From the NCBI RefSeq assembly GCF_023503965.1, contig NZ_CP097298.1:186001-250000 (forward strand): a stretch of DNA of 64,000 nt, read 5' to 3'. The stretch comes from Brevundimonas albigilva (GTDB taxonomy: Bacteria; Pseudomonadota; Alphaproteobacteria; Caulobacterales; Caulobacteraceae). A program made the translations under genes and the position numbers. This document shows, one piece after another, positions 37,218-46,102 of this stretch. The notes under the pieces are model-generated. The model saw nothing but the letters and a program-made list of their open reading frames with translations. It was not told the origin of the DNA and did no database searches. The first letter of the stretch is position 1. The number at the start of each line of letters is the position of its first letter.

Positions 37218-37758
37218 GACCGTCCTCATAACGCCATCCGCCGTCGTCGCCTTCTGGAAAGAGGCCGGGCCCGAAAAGTGGTTCGTCAAGGACGCCGCCT
37301 TCGACACCCTGTTCCGCGACAGCGGCCGGGCCCTGCACTGGGCCGCCGCACGACGTGAACTGGACGACTGGATGGAGACGCCCGAGGGAGCGCTGGCCCT
37401 GATCCTGCTGCTGGACCAGTATCCACGAAACAGCTTTCGCGGCACGGCGCACCAGTTCGCGACCGATCCCCTGGCCCTGTGGTTCGCCCGGATGGCGGTC
37501 GAGCGTGGCCATCATCTGGCGGTCGCGCCGGAGATGAAGAACTTCATCCTGCTGCCGTTCGAGCATTCCGAGCGGATCGAGGACCAGGACCGCTACATGG
37601 CGCTGGCCGCCGGCGATGCGGAGATGGAGAAATGGGGCCGCATCCACCGCGACATCATCGTGCGCTTCGGCCGCTTTCCGCACCGCAACGCCGCGCTGGG
37701 TCGCGCAAGCACGCCCGAGGAACAGGCCTTCCTGGACGAAGGCGGCTTCGGCGGCTGA
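37216..37758 (+). CDS. DUF924 family protein
   Basis: 180 residues from ATG 37216. The family pattern is clear: VVAFWKEAGPEKWFVKDAAFD at the start, then LALILLLDQYPRNSFRGT and FILLPFEHSE...GRFPHRNAALGR. Role unknown; the domain is helical and TPR-like. Its start codon shares two bases with the ilvC start on the other strand, so each gene's control region must lie inside the other. Confidence 0.88.
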   Translation: MTVLITPSAVVAFWKEAGPEKWFVKDAAFDTLFRDSGRALHWAAARRELDDWMETPEGALALILLLDQYPRNSFRGTAHQFATDPLALWFARMAVERGHHLAVAPEMKNFILLPFEHSERIEDQDRYMALAAGDAEMEKWGRIHRDIIVRFGRFPHRNAALGRASTPEEQAFLDEGGFGG

Positions 37759-37825
37759 TTCGATCCACAAGAGAGGATCACGCGAGCGATTGGCGTTCGA
37801 GTGATTCGGGGGTCAATCTGTCGGC

Positions 37826-38683
37826 ATGAACGCCCAGGTCGCCATCGCTGCACTTCAGGCCCGCACCGGCGCCGCGCCGGCGGATCACCCGGAATGGCAG
37901 TATCTGAACCTGCTGCGCGACATTCTGGACAACGGGGTGCGGCGCGACGACCGGACGGGCACCGGGACGCTGGGCGTGTTCGGCCGCCAGATGCGCTTCG
38001 ACCTGTCGAAGGGCTTTCCCGTCCTGACCACCAAGAAGCTGCACCTGCGCTCGATCATCGTCGAACTGCTGTGGTTCCTGCGGGGCGAGACCAACATCGG
38101 CTGGCTGAAGGAAAACGGGGTCAGCATCTGGGACGAATGGGCCGACGCCGAGGGCGAGCTGGGCCCGGTATATGGCAAGCAATGGCGGTCGTGGGCGGCG
38201 CCGGACGGCCGCGTCATCGACCAGATCCAGAAGCTGGTTCACGGACTGAAGACCAACCCCAACGGCCGTCGCCACATCGTCAGCGCCTGGAATCCCGCCG
38301 ACGTCGACGACATGGCGCTGCCGCCCTGCCACTGCCTGTTCCAGTTCTTCGTCGCGGACGGCAAGCTGAGCTGCCAGCTGTATCAGCGCAGCGCCGACGT
38401 CTTCCTGGGCGTGCCGTTCAACATCGCCTCCTATGCGCTGCTGACGATGATGATGGCCCAGGTGGTCGGGCTGGAGCCGGGCGAGTTCGTCCACACCTTC
38501 GGCGACGCGCACCTGTATCTGAACCATCTGGAGCAGGCGGAACTTCAGCTGACGCGCGAACCCCTGGCGCTGCCGACCATGACGATCGCGCCGAAGGACG
38601 ATCTGTTCGCCTATCAGCTGTCGGACTTCACCCTCGGCGACTACGCCCCCTGGCCGCACATCAAGGCGCCTGTGTCGGTGTGA
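37826..38683 (+). CDS. thyA: Thymidylate synthase
   Basis: Methylates dUMP to dTMP using methylene-tetrahydrofolate. 285 residues. Conserved segments in order: [46 protein letters not shown] with the catalytic Cys, [17 protein letters not shown] and [12 protein letters not shown]. Only the folate-requiring ThyA type. It heads a co-directional cluster that ends with folA, which regenerates the folate it oxidises. Confidence 0.97.
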   Translation: MNAQVAIAALQARTGAAPADHPEWQYLNLLRDILDNGVRRDDRTGTGTLGVFGRQMRFDLSKGFPVLTTKKLHLRSIIVELLWFLRGETNIGWLKENGVSIWDEWADAEGELGPVYGKQWRSWAAPDGRVIDQIQKLVHGLKTNPNGRRHIVSAWNPADVDDMALPPCHCLFQFFVADGKLSCQLYQRSADVFLGVPFNIASYALLTMMMAQVVGLEPGEFVHTFGDAHLYLNHLEQAELQLTREPLALPTMTIAPKDDLFAYQLSDFTLGDYAPWPHIKAPVSV

Positions 38684-38712
38684 GCCGCCGCGCGACCGTC
38701 CTGGAGCCCGTA

Positions 38713-39564
38713 ATGATCGTTCGCGCCGTCCTGGCGAGCCTTGCGCTTCTGTCGGCGCCGGTCACGCCCGCCCTCGCCTTTTCGCCGTCCGGCGCCGAGG
38801 CCGCGGCCGTCGCGTCGACCCGCCAGACCCTGACGACGCCGGATGGCCGCGTCGTGCCCCTGTCGACCTGGACCGCCCCCGACGAAAGGGGCGTCGTTGT
38901 CTTCAGCCACGGCTTCGGCGGCGCGCCGGAGGCCTATCAGCGACTGCTGTCGGCATGGGCCGCGCACGGCTTCACCGTCATCGCCCCGCTGCACGTCGAT
39001 TCCCAGCAGCATCCGGATCGGAGCGCCAACGGCCAGGTCGCCCTGACGACGCGATTGGAGGACCTGGCCCTGACGCGCGCGGTCGCCGAACGCGAGCACC
39101 TCGGCAAGCCGCTGGTCGTCGCCGGCCATTCCTTCGGTTCGCTGATGTCCCTGATCGCAGGCGGCGCGACCACCATACTGGGCCCGCAAGGCGATCCCGC
39201 CGTGAAGGGCGTAATCGCCCTGTCCTCGCCCGGCCCCATCCCGGTCGTGGTGACGCCCGAGACCTATCGCACCCTGGCCGCGCCCCTGCTGGTCGTGACC
39301 GGCGATCAGGACATCGTGCCGGGCTACGCCGACGACTGGCGTGATCACCGCCTGCCGTTCGACACCGCGCCTGAGGGGGACAAGACCCTGATCGTGATCG
39401 CGGGAGGCGGTCACCAGACGCCGGCGACCGCCGAAGGCGAACAGTTCGATCTTCTGGTTCGGGCGACCGAGGATTTTCTGGACGCCTACGCCCTGGGCGA
39501 CGCCGAGGCCAAGGGCCGGCTGGACGCGCTGTCCGCGCCCGGCGTCACCGTCGAGCATCGCTGA
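38713..39564 (+). CDS. Exported alpha/beta hydrolase
   Basis: 283 residues from ATG 38713 with a signal peptide (LASLALLSAPVTPALAF). The hydrolase fold shows an oxyanion region FSHGFGGAPEAYQ, nucleophile elbow GHSFGS, acid residue in VTGDQDIVPG and the final His in GGGHQTP. Similar to predicted dienelactone hydrolase/chlorophyllase-like esterases. Substrate unknown. Lies between thyA and mazG. Confidence 0.85.
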   Translation: MIVRAVLASLALLSAPVTPALAFSPSGAEAAAVASTRQTLTTPDGRVVPLSTWTAPDERGVVVFSHGFGGAPEAYQRLLSAWAAHGFTVIAPLHVDSQQHPDRSANGQVALTTRLEDLALTRAVAEREHLGKPLVVAGHSFGSLMSLIAGGATTILGPQGDPAVKGVIALSSPGPIPVVVTPETYRTLAAPLLVVTGDQDIVPGYADDWRDHRLPFDTAPEGDKTLIVIAGGGHQTPATAEGEQFDLLVRATEDFLDAYALGDAEAKGRLDALSAPGVTVEHR

Positions 39565-39571
39565 GGCCGTC

Positions 39572-39883
39572 ATGGATCTGAAGGCGTTGCAGGCCGATGT
39601 CCTGCGCATCTCCGACATCTATGCGGCCGAACACGCCATCGACCGCGACCGGGACTGGGCGCTTCTGAAGCTGCAGGAGGAGCTGGGCGAGTTGACGGCC
39701 GAGCATCTGCGCCTGTCGCAACGGGCGCGCGGCAAACCCGACGCCCTGGCCCTGGGCGACGAGGCGGCCGACGTGCTGGGGATGCTGCTGATCTACTGCG
39801 CCCGCGCCGGGGTCGACCTGGACGAGGCGATGCGGCGCAAATGGCTGCGTTGGCTGGAGCCGAGGAAAGGCGACGCGGCATGA
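39572..39883 (+). CDS. MazG-like nucleotide pyrophosphohydrolase
   Basis: 103 residues: an all-alpha NTP-PPase domain with the metal motif LQEELGEL and the second pair in LGDEAADVLGMLL. Such enzymes hydrolyse (d)NTPs to NMPs. The stop overlaps the folA start as ATGA. Position between thyA and folA points to nucleotide pool control. Confidence 0.8.
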   Translation: MDLKALQADVLRISDIYAAEHAIDRDRDWALLKLQEELGELTAEHLRLSQRARGKPDALALGDEAADVLGMLLIYCARAGVDLDEAMRRKWLRWLEPRKGDAA

Positions 39884-40407
39884 GCATTCCGATCCTGTCC
39901 CTGGTGGTCGCGCGCGGGCGCAACGGGGTCATCGGCCGTGACGGCGATCTGCCCTGGCGGCTGCGGTCGGACCTGCAGCGGTTCAAGGCCATCACCATCG
40001 GCAAGCCCTGCCTGATGGGGCGCAAGACCTGGGAGAGCCTGCCGCTGCGCCCCCTGCCCGGCCGGCTGAATCTGGTCCTGACCCGCGACCAGTCGTACGA
40101 GGCCGAAGGGCTGTCCAAGGGTGCGCTGGTCTGCGGCACGCTGGATGAGGCTATCGAGATCGCGCGCGAGACGGCCGAGGAAGACGGCGTCGGCGAAATC
40201 TGCGTCATCGGCGGCACGGCCCTGTTCGAGGCCGCTCTGCCCCGCGCCCGCCGGCTGTACATCACCGAGGTCGACGCCGCGCCCGAGGGCGACGCGTTCT
40301 TCCCGGCGTTCGACGCCGAGGCCTGGACCGAGGTATCGTCGGAGACGCACCCGGCCGGCGAGAAGGACGACCACGCCTTCACCTTCCGCGTGCTGGAACG
40401 GCGATAA
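39880..40407 (+). CDS. folA: Dihydrofolate reductase
   Basis: 175 residues from ATG 39880, translationally coupled to mazG. Typical segments: LVVARGRNGVIGRDGDLPWR, LMGRKTWESLP, EICVIGGTALFEAALP and LYITEVDA. Reduces dihydrofolate formed by ThyA. The chosen start is the coupled ATG; the longer upstream frame is the mazG shadow. Confidence 0.96.
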   Translation: MSIPILSLVVARGRNGVIGRDGDLPWRLRSDLQRFKAITIGKPCLMGRKTWESLPLRPLPGRLNLVLTRDQSYEAEGLSKGALVCGTLDEAIEIARETAEEDGVGEICVIGGTALFEAALPRARRLYITEVDAAPEGDAFFPAFDAEAWTEVSSETHPAGEKDDHAFTFRVLERR

Positions 40408-40417
40408 GGAGGCCGCC

Positions 40418-40738
40418 ATGTATGTGACCACGACCAACGACCTGCCGGGCTTTCGCGTCACCCGCAACATCGGCCTGGTGCGCGGCGTGACGGTGCGCTC
40501 GCGCAACGCCATCTCCGACGCCATCGGCGGGGTCCAGTCGATGCTGGGCGGACGGGTCGGCGCCTATGTCAAGCTGGCCGAGGCCGGGCGGCAAGAGGCG
40601 TATGACGAACTGGTCAAGCACGCCCAGGCCCACGGCGCGAACGCCATCCTGGCCGTCCGCTACGACGCCACCGAGATCATGCCCGGCGTGACCGAGGTGC
40701 TGGCCTATGGAACCGCCGTGGTGGTCGAGCCGGCCTAG
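40418..40738 (+). CDS. ybjQ: YbjQ family (UPF0145) protein
   Basis: 106 residues from ATG 40418, preceded by AAGGAGG. The family pattern is GFRVTRNIGLVRGVTVRSRN, then AYDELVKHAQAHGANAILAVRYD and EVLAYGTAVVVEP. Function unknown; members form pentamer-like rings. The stop overlaps the convergent mrp stop in CTAG. Confidence 0.9.
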   Translation: MYVTTTNDLPGFRVTRNIGLVRGVTVRSRNAISDAIGGVQSMLGGRVGAYVKLAEAGRQEAYDELVKHAQAHGANAILAVRYDATEIMPGVTEVLAYGTAVVVEPA

Positions 40739-41802
40739 AGACCCAGTTCCGCCGCCACCCGCGCCGCCACCGCAGCGAAGCGGCCGGCGATCTCTCCCGA
40801 CGGGTCGGCCAGGACGACGGGCCGTCCCGCATCGCCCGCCTGACGCACGGCGGCGTCCAGCGGCAGGTCGCCCAGGAAGGGCACGCCCAGGCGCGCGGCC
40901 TCGGCCTCGGCCCCGCCCTGGCCGAAGACCGGGCCGCTCATGTTCTCGATCAGGCCCAGGGTCGGCACGCCGACCTTCTGGAACAGGGTATGGGCGCGGC
41001 GGGCGTCGGCCAGGGCCACCTCCTGCGGCGTGGAGACAACGACCGCGCCGTCCAGCGGCGTCTTCTGGATCAAGGTCAGTTGCACGTCGCCGGTCCCCGG
41101 CGGCAGGTCGACCACCAGCACGTCCAGCGGCGCCTCGGCGGTTCCCCAGCGCGTCTGGGTCAGCATCTGGGTGATGGCCTGCGACGCCATGGGCCCGCGC
41201 CAGATCATGGCGTCGTCCATCCGGGTCAGCAAGCCGACCGACATGGCCTTCAACCCGTGCGCCTGATGCGGAACGATGGCGCCGTCCTCATAGGCGGGCT
41301 GGCCGGCGATCCCCAGCATGGTCGGCAGCGAGGGTCCATAGACGTCGGCGTCCAGGACGCCGGCCGACAGTCCGCGCGTCGCCAGGGCGGCGGCCAGGTT
41401 GACGGCGACGGTGGACTTGCCCACCCCGCCCTTGCCGCTGGCCACGGCCAGGACGCGGCGGACGTGCGCCGGGCGATCGGTCGGGACCGGCGCCTTGGGT
41501 CGCCCCTGGTCGACGGCGGCCCTGGAAAGGCCGGCGGTGCGCGGCGCGGCGGCCGGCCTGGCCTCGGCCGTCAGGATCACCGATGCGCGCGCCAGGCCGG
41601 GAAGCGCCTTCAGGGCCGCCTCTGCGGCGTCGCGAACGGGAGCGTAGAGCGCCGCCCTGGCGCCGTCGACCTCCAGGGCGAAACCGGCGCGGTCCTCGCC
41701 GACCACCAGGCCCTGCACCAGGCCGGCGGCGACCAGCCCCCGGCCCGACGCCGGGTCGATGACGGCGTCCAGGGCGGCGATGACGGCGGAACGTTCGACC
41801 AA
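40735..41802 (-). CDS. mrp: Mrp/NBP35-family P-loop ATPase without the C-terminal CxxC
   Basis: Iron-sulfur carrier ATPase family (ApbC/Mrp). 355 residues: N-terminal FeS_assembly_P-like domain, deviant Walker A SGKGGVGKST, VLDADVYGPSLPTM, and the switch region LVVDLPPGTGDVQLTL. The usual C-terminal Cys pair (CPxCG after ENMS) is absent: the sequence reads ENMSGPVFGQGGAEAEA in frame. It therefore may not hold the bridging cluster in the usual way. The start ATG at 41802 is the first in the frame. Confidence 0.9.
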   Translation of the reverse strand: MVERSAVIAALDAVIDPASGRGLVAAGLVQGLVVGEDRAGFALEVDGARAALYAPVRDAAEAALKALPGLARASVILTAEARPAAAPRTAGLSRAAVDQGRPKAPVPTDRPAHVRRVLAVASGKGGVGKSTVAVNLAAALATRGLSAGVLDADVYGPSLPTMLGIAGQPAYEDGAIVPHQAHGLKAMSVGLLTRMDDAMIWRGPMASQAITQMLTQTRWGTAEAPLDVLVVDLPPGTGDVQLTLIQKTPLDGAVVVSTPQEVALADARRAHTLFQKVGVPTLGLIENMSGPVFGQGGAEAEAARLGVPFLGDLPLDAAVRQAGDAGRPVVLADPSGEIAGRFAAVAARVAAELGL

Positions 41803-41875
41803 GGCGGCCTCCGGGGGCTTGCGGACGGGAAGGCGCGCGTTCTATCGCCGACGGACGCCGCCCGCGAGCCTGGAT

Positions 41876-42760
41876 TTGTCGCAACAGCCTTCAATCACCC
41901 TCATCGCCGGCCCGACCGCCTCGGGCAAGTCCGCCCTGGCGCTGAAGCTGGCGCGCGAGACGGGAGCGGTCATCCTCAACGCTGACAGCCAGCAGCTCTA
42001 CGCCGATCTGCGGGTCCTGACCGCCCGGCCCAGCCAGGAGGACGAGGCCCAGGCCGAGCATCGACTGTACGGCGTCGCGGACGCGGCGGACGCCTGGTCG
42101 GCGGGCCGCTGGAGCCGCGCGGCGATGGCCGAGATCGAGCGCCTGGGCGCGGATGGCCGCCCCCTCGTCCTGGTCGGCGGTACGGGGCTCTATTTCACGA
42201 GCCTGACCCGAGGCCTGGCCGATATTCCCGATGTGCCATTGGAGGTGCGCGAGGCGGTCGAGCGAGACTATGAGACGCAGGGGGAAACCGCCTTCCGCGC
42301 CCGTCTGGCCGAGGCCGACCCCGATGCGGCGGCCGCGATCGAGCGCGGCGACCGGCAGAGGCTGATCCGCGCCATGAGCGTGCTGACCGCCAGCGGCCGC
42401 CCGCTCAGCGCCTGGCGCGCGCAGACCCGCCCGCTGCTGGCCCCGGAGGCCTGGCGGGGGATGGTGATGGAGCCCGACCGCGTCGCTCTCTATGACGCCT
42501 GCGACCGGCGCGTGGACCGGATGATGACGGACGGCGCCTTGGCGGAGGTGGAGACGCTGCTGGCGCGTGGGTTGGACCCGTCGCTGCCCGCCATGAAGGC
42601 TGTCGGCGTGCGGGAACTGGCGGACTTTCTGGAGGGCCGATGCTCGCGCGAGCAGGCGACGGACGCCCTGAAACAGGCCACGCGCAACTATGCCAAGCGC
42701 CAGCTGACCTGGTTTCGCAACCAGACGCCGCAATGGCGTCGCGCGTCCGGGGTCGCATGA
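41876..42760 (+). CDS. miaA: tRNA dimethylallyltransferase
   Basis: Adds the isopentenyl group to A37 of tRNAs reading UNN codons. 294 residues from TTG 41876 (MSQQPSITLIAGPTASGKSA). P-loop GPTASGKSAL, DSQQLYADLRVLTARPS and VGGTGLYFTSL are diagnostic. An upstream ATG at 41759 would overlap the divergent mrp gene and adds an arginine-rich tail, so it was rejected. Confidence 0.92.
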   Translation: MSQQPSITLIAGPTASGKSALALKLARETGAVILNADSQQLYADLRVLTARPSQEDEAQAEHRLYGVADAADAWSAGRWSRAAMAEIERLGADGRPLVLVGGTGLYFTSLTRGLADIPDVPLEVREAVERDYETQGETAFRARLAEADPDAAAAIERGDRQRLIRAMSVLTASGRPLSAWRAQTRPLLAPEAWRGMVMEPDRVALYDACDRRVDRMMTDGALAEVETLLARGLDPSLPAMKAVGVRELADFLEGRCSREQATDALKQATRNYAKRQLTWFRNQTPQWRRASGVA

Positions 42761-42799
42761 CGGCTTGGAGATCGAGCGCCGACCGCCTATATTGAGCCT

Positions 42800-43090
42800 G
42801 TCCGGCCTCGGCCGGACTATGGCGATAAAGGCGCCTGTAATAAGCGGACCGGACCCGGGTGCGATTCCCGGCGGCTCCACCATCTTCTTCCCCGCGTTAT
42901 CGGCGGAGGCAGCCTGGGGCCGACTAGCATCGACGGACGTGTAAAGAGGATTGCTTTCGCTCGTCCTGGCCCACCGTATCGGGCCTTTATCTAACTGCGA
43001 ACGATAACTTCGCTGGAGAAGTCGCTCTCGCCGCGTAATGCGGTTCGAGTGATTTCAGATCTTAAGTCCTAGGGGTTCAGATCCCTGGGC
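42800..43090 (+). ncRNA. ssrA: tmRNA (SsrA), permuted two-piece alphaproteobacterial type
   Basis: The acceptor piece ends ...GGCGGCTCCACCA at 42882. An intervening segment follows, and the coding piece starts GGGGCCGACTAGC at 42916. GGGGCCG pairs with CGGCTCC to form the acceptor stem, proving the circular permutation. The tag is read from 42997 to 43035 and stops at TAA 43036-43038: ANDNFAGEVALAA after the tRNA-supplied Ala. Outer ends are approximate. sspB lies 150 bases downstream. Confidence 0.92.
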
Positions 43091-43102
43091 GGGGCCCGGA
43101 GG

Positions 43103-43168
43103 GCGCCTGGCAACAGAAGCCCTCCACTCCACCTCGAAAGCCCTTCGCGCGCCTGGCGACAGAATCCC
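43103..43168. repeat. Imperfect 20-bp direct repeat between ssrA and sspB
   Basis: GCGCCTGGC-A-ACAGAA-G-CCC at 43103-43122 and the same with G and T at 43149-43168, 46 bases apart, two mismatches. They may be promoter-proximal sites for sspB. Confidence 0.4.
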
Positions 43169-43242
43169 GGCGCTTTACCTTCATGCCATCTTTCGCCCGC
43201 GCACGGTCGCCGCTATCAGTCGCGCACTGAAGCGAGGTGACG

Positions 43243-43713
43243 ATGACCGACCAGGCCCCTCCGGTCGACGAGATGAATTACGAGCGGCTGGCCCACGAGG
43301 CGCTGCGCGGCGTCGTGCGTGCGGCGCTGGAGCGGGTCGTCGCCGACGGCCTGCCGGGCGCGCATCATTTCTACATCACCTTCAAGACCCGGGCCCCAGG
43401 CGTTTCGGTGTCGCCCGACATCCTGGCCAAATATCCCGATGAAATGACGGTCGTGCTCCAGCACCAGTATGACGATCTGCGGGTCGAGGCGGACCGCTTC
43501 TCAGTCAAGCTGCGCTTCGGCGGCGTGCCCAAGACCCTGGCCATGCCCTATTCGGCGGTGACGCGCTTCTACGATCCCAGCGTCCAGTTCCTGCTGCAGT
43601 TCGAGGCGCCGGAAATCAACGAAGCCGTCGAGGAGCCCACCCCGCCCGAGCCGACCCCGCCGTCCGATGACGGCCCCAAGGTCGTCTCGCTGGACCAGTT
43701 CCGCAAGAAATAG
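43243..43713 (+). CDS. sspB: SspB, ClpXP adaptor for SsrA-tagged proteins (alpha type)
   Basis: Delivers tmRNA-tagged proteins to ClpXP. 156 residues from ATG 43243 (GTG 43237 possible). The folded domain is NYERLAHEALRGVVRAALER, HHFYITFKTRAPGV, and TLAMPYSAVTRFYDPSVQF. An acidic/Pro-rich linker follows, then a ClpX-binding tail VVSLDQFRKK. Genetic linkage to ssrA matches function. Confidence 0.92.
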   Translation: MTDQAPPVDEMNYERLAHEALRGVVRAALERVVADGLPGAHHFYITFKTRAPGVSVSPDILAKYPDEMTVVLQHQYDDLRVEADRFSVKLRFGGVPKTLAMPYSAVTRFYDPSVQFLLQFEAPEINEAVEEPTPPEPTPPSDDGPKVVSLDQFRKK

Positions 43714-43718
43714 GCGCG

Positions 43719-44072
43719 TTATCGCGGATAGGCGCGGATCGTGATCCGCTCGCGCTCGCCTTCATGGCGTTCGACCAGCAGGCGGGCGACCTGGGCGTCG
43801 TCATGGAACAGATAGCCCTTGATGGCGTCCAGCAGCGCCTTGGCCAGGTTGTCCAGGTCCATCCAGGGCGGGTCGCCGACGTGCTCCATGCGGATCTCGA
43901 CGACATGATCGCCCCAGGCCGGGCGCGCGCCGCGCCATTCCTTGCGCATGAACTCATAGACCAGGGGCTTGTAGTATTTGGCTTGGGTGGTCAGGCCGTC
44001 GATGACGATCTCGACGGCCTGGCCGTCCTCGCGCGCCCGCACCTTGCCGGTACCGATCCAGCCCGCCGTCAT
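43719..44072 (-). CDS. RusA-family crossover junction endodeoxyribonuclease-like protein
   Basis: 117 residues with the RusA pattern [20 protein letters not shown] and [11 protein letters not shown]. It probably cleaves Holliday junctions; the acidic residues for metal are present in DLDN and HDDAQV. Usually prophage-associated but this copy sits among core genes. Convergent with sspB and divergent from fumC. Confidence 0.82.
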   Translation of the reverse strand: MTAGWIGTGKVRAREDGQAVEIVIDGLTTQAKYYKPLVYEFMRKEWRGARPAWGDHVVEIRMEHVGDPPWMDLDNLAKALLDAIKGYLFHDDAQVARLLVERHEGERERITIRAYPR

Positions 44073-44146
44073 GCCTTCGCCTTGCCCTGCATGGCGTCCG
44101 TGCTACACGCCTGCGCAACGCAAAGCCACGCCGGAAGACGAGTCCC

Positions 44147-45538
44147 ATGAGCAACGTCCGCACCGAAACCGACACCTTCGGCCCGATCGAGGTCGCCGCC
44201 GACCGTTACTGGGGCGCCCAGGCGCAGCGCTCGCTGGGCAACTTTAAGATCGGCTGGGAAAAGCAGCCCCTGCCGGTCGTGCGGGCGCTGGGCGTCGTCA
44301 AGCGCGCGGCGGCCGAGACCAATCGCGACCTGGGCAAGCTGGACCCCAAGCTGGCCGACGCCATCATCCAGGCCGCCAACGAAGTCATCGAGGGCAAGCT
44401 GAACGACCACTTCCCGCTGGTCGTCTGGCAGACGGGTTCGGGCACCCAGTCGAACATGAACGCCAATGAGGTGATCTCGAACCGCGCCATCGAAATCCTG
44501 GGCGGCGAGATGGGCTCCAAAAAGCCTGTCCATCCCAACGACCACGTCAACATGAGCCAGTCGTCCAACGACACCTATCCGACGGCCATGCACGTGGCCT
44601 GCGCCGAAGAGGTGGTGCACCGCCTGCTCCCGGCGCTGCAGAAGCTGGGCAATGCGTTGAACGACAAGGCCGAGGCCTGGAAGGGCATCATCAAGATCGG
44701 CCGCACCCACACCCAGGACGCCACGCCCCTTACGCTGGGCCAGGAGTTCGGCGGTTACGCGGCGCAGGTTCGCAACGGAATCGAGCGGATCGAGCAGACC
44801 CTGCCCAAGCTGATGGAACTGGCCCAGGGCGGCACCGCGGTCGGCACCGGCCTGAACGCGCCGATCGGCTTTGCGGAAGGGGTGGCGGATCGCGTCGCCC
44901 AGATCACAGGTCTGCCGTTCAAGACCGCGCCGAACAAGTTCGAGGCCCTGGCCGCCCACGACGCCATGGTCTTCAGCCACGGCGCGATCAACACGGTCGC
45001 CGCGTCGCTGTTCAAGATCGCCAACGACATCCGCTTCCTGGGCTCGGGCCCGCGCTCGGGGCTGGGCGAACTGGCCCTGCCGGAAAACGAGCCGGGTTCG
45101 TCCATCATGCCGGGCAAGGTCAATCCGACCCAGTGCGAGGCCCTGACCCAGGTGTGCGCCCAGGTGTTCGGCAACCACGCCACCCTGACCTTCGCCGACT
45201 CGCAAGGTCATTTCGAACTGAACGTCTTCAATCCGGTGATGGCCTACAACTTCCTGCAGTCGGTGCGCCTGGTGGCGGACGCGGCCGTCAGCTTCACCGA
45301 CAATTGCGTCGTCGGCATCGAGCCGCGCGAGGACAACATCAAGCGGGGCCTGGAGAACAGCCTGATGCTGGTCACGGCGCTGAACGCCAAGCTGGGCTAC
45401 GACACCTGCGCCAAGATCGCCAAGACGGCGCACAAGAACGGCACCACCCTGCGCGAGGAAGCCGTCGGCGGCGGCTATCTGACGAACGAGGAGTTCGATG
45501 AATACGTGCGCCCCGAAAAGATGATCGCGCCGCAGTAG
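44147..45538 (+). CDS. fumC: Class II fumarate hydratase
   Basis: Converts fumarate to malate in the TCA cycle. 463 residues. The superfamily signature [15 protein letters not shown] is present, with [16 protein letters not shown] and [19 protein letters not shown]. Iron-independent class II enzyme. Followed by a strong terminator. Confidence 0.97.
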   Translation: MSNVRTETDTFGPIEVAADRYWGAQAQRSLGNFKIGWEKQPLPVVRALGVVKRAAAETNRDLGKLDPKLADAIIQAANEVIEGKLNDHFPLVVWQTGSGTQSNMNANEVISNRAIEILGGEMGSKKPVHPNDHVNMSQSSNDTYPTAMHVACAEEVVHRLLPALQKLGNALNDKAEAWKGIIKIGRTHTQDATPLTLGQEFGGYAAQVRNGIERIEQTLPKLMELAQGGTAVGTGLNAPIGFAEGVADRVAQITGLPFKTAPNKFEALAAHDAMVFSHGAINTVAASLFKIANDIRFLGSGPRSGLGELALPENEPGSSIMPGKVNPTQCEALTQVCAQVFGNHATLTFADSQGHFELNVFNPVMAYNFLQSVRLVADAAVSFTDNCVVGIEPREDNIKRGLENSLMLVTALNAKLGYDTCAKIAKTAHKNGTTLREEAVGGGYLTNEEFDEYVRPEKMIAPQ

Positions 45539-45560
45539 GCGCCGATCGAACGCGAAACGA

Positions 45561-45591
45561 AAAAGGCCCCGCCGGATCGGCGGGGCCTTTT
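45561..45591. terminator. Bidirectional rho-independent terminator after fumC
   Basis: AAAAGGCCCCGCC-GGATC-GGCGGGGCCTTTT is a long GC stem with A and T tracts on either side. It can serve fumC (rightward) and the convergent DUF2171 gene (leftward). Confidence 0.85.
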
Positions 45592-45610
45592 GTCATCAAG
45601 GCGAGGCGCC

Positions 45611-45850
45611 TCAGTGCGGCTTTTCGGTCCAGCGGGCCTTGGCCTCGTCCTTGGTCAGGTTCAGGTGGACGTGCTTGTCGTCCACGCGCTCGACCCAGCT
45701 GACCGGGATCATGTGGTGCTTGAAGCCGCCGGCCAGATCCATCTTCGCCAGTTCGATCTGGTCGCCCAGAACGTGGTCCACGCGGCCGACGTGCCCGCCG
45801 TCCGAACCGACCACTTCCAGGTGTTCCTTGATGAGGGAGGCGTCTACCAT
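45611..45850 (-). CDS. DUF2171 domain protein
   Basis: A 79-residue PRC-barrel-like small protein: VGSDGGHVGRVDHVLGDQIEL, then HHMIPVSWVERVDDKHVHL. Role unknown; members are often stress-related and may bind surface or DNA components. Single gene with its own start region, convergent with fumC. Confidence 0.85.
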   Translation of the reverse strand: MVDASLIKEHLEVVGSDGGHVGRVDHVLGDQIELAKMDLAGGFKHHMIPVSWVERVDDKHVHLNLTKDEAKARWTEKPH

Positions 45851-45921
45851 GATGTTTCCTTTCGTTGCCTGTCCCCAGAATGCTTTGGGCGGCGACGGGT
45901 TTCGAACGGCGGAGCTTGAGC

Positions 45922-46098
45922 ATGGGCGAAATCGTCAACCTGAACCGCGCGCGCAAGGCGCGGGACAAGGCCAAGGACAAGGCGCGCGCCGCCGCCAATC
46001 GCGCGGCTCACGGGCGAACGGCAGCGGAGAAGAAGACCGCTCGAACCGAGCGTGAACGCGCGGAGCGTCACATCGACGGGCACAAGCGGGAGGATTGA
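45922..46098 (+). CDS. DUF4169 small basic protein
   Basis: 58 residues, MGEIVNLNRARKARDKAKDK at the start, rich in Lys/Arg/Ala and helical. The MxEIVNLNRARKA start is characteristic of this family, found widely in alphaproteobacteria. Function unknown. Often next to an RHH_4 domain gene; one of those occurs at 47512. Confidence 0.85.
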   Translation: MGEIVNLNRARKARDKAKDKARAAANRAAHGRTAAEKKTARTERERAERHIDGHKRED

Positions 46099-46102
46099 CC
46101 CC

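Noticed and set aside
41759..41875. N-terminal extension of miaA from ATG 41759
   Set aside because: Overlaps the mrp start on the other strand and adds a non-conserved Arg-rich tail; TTG 41876 fits the family start.
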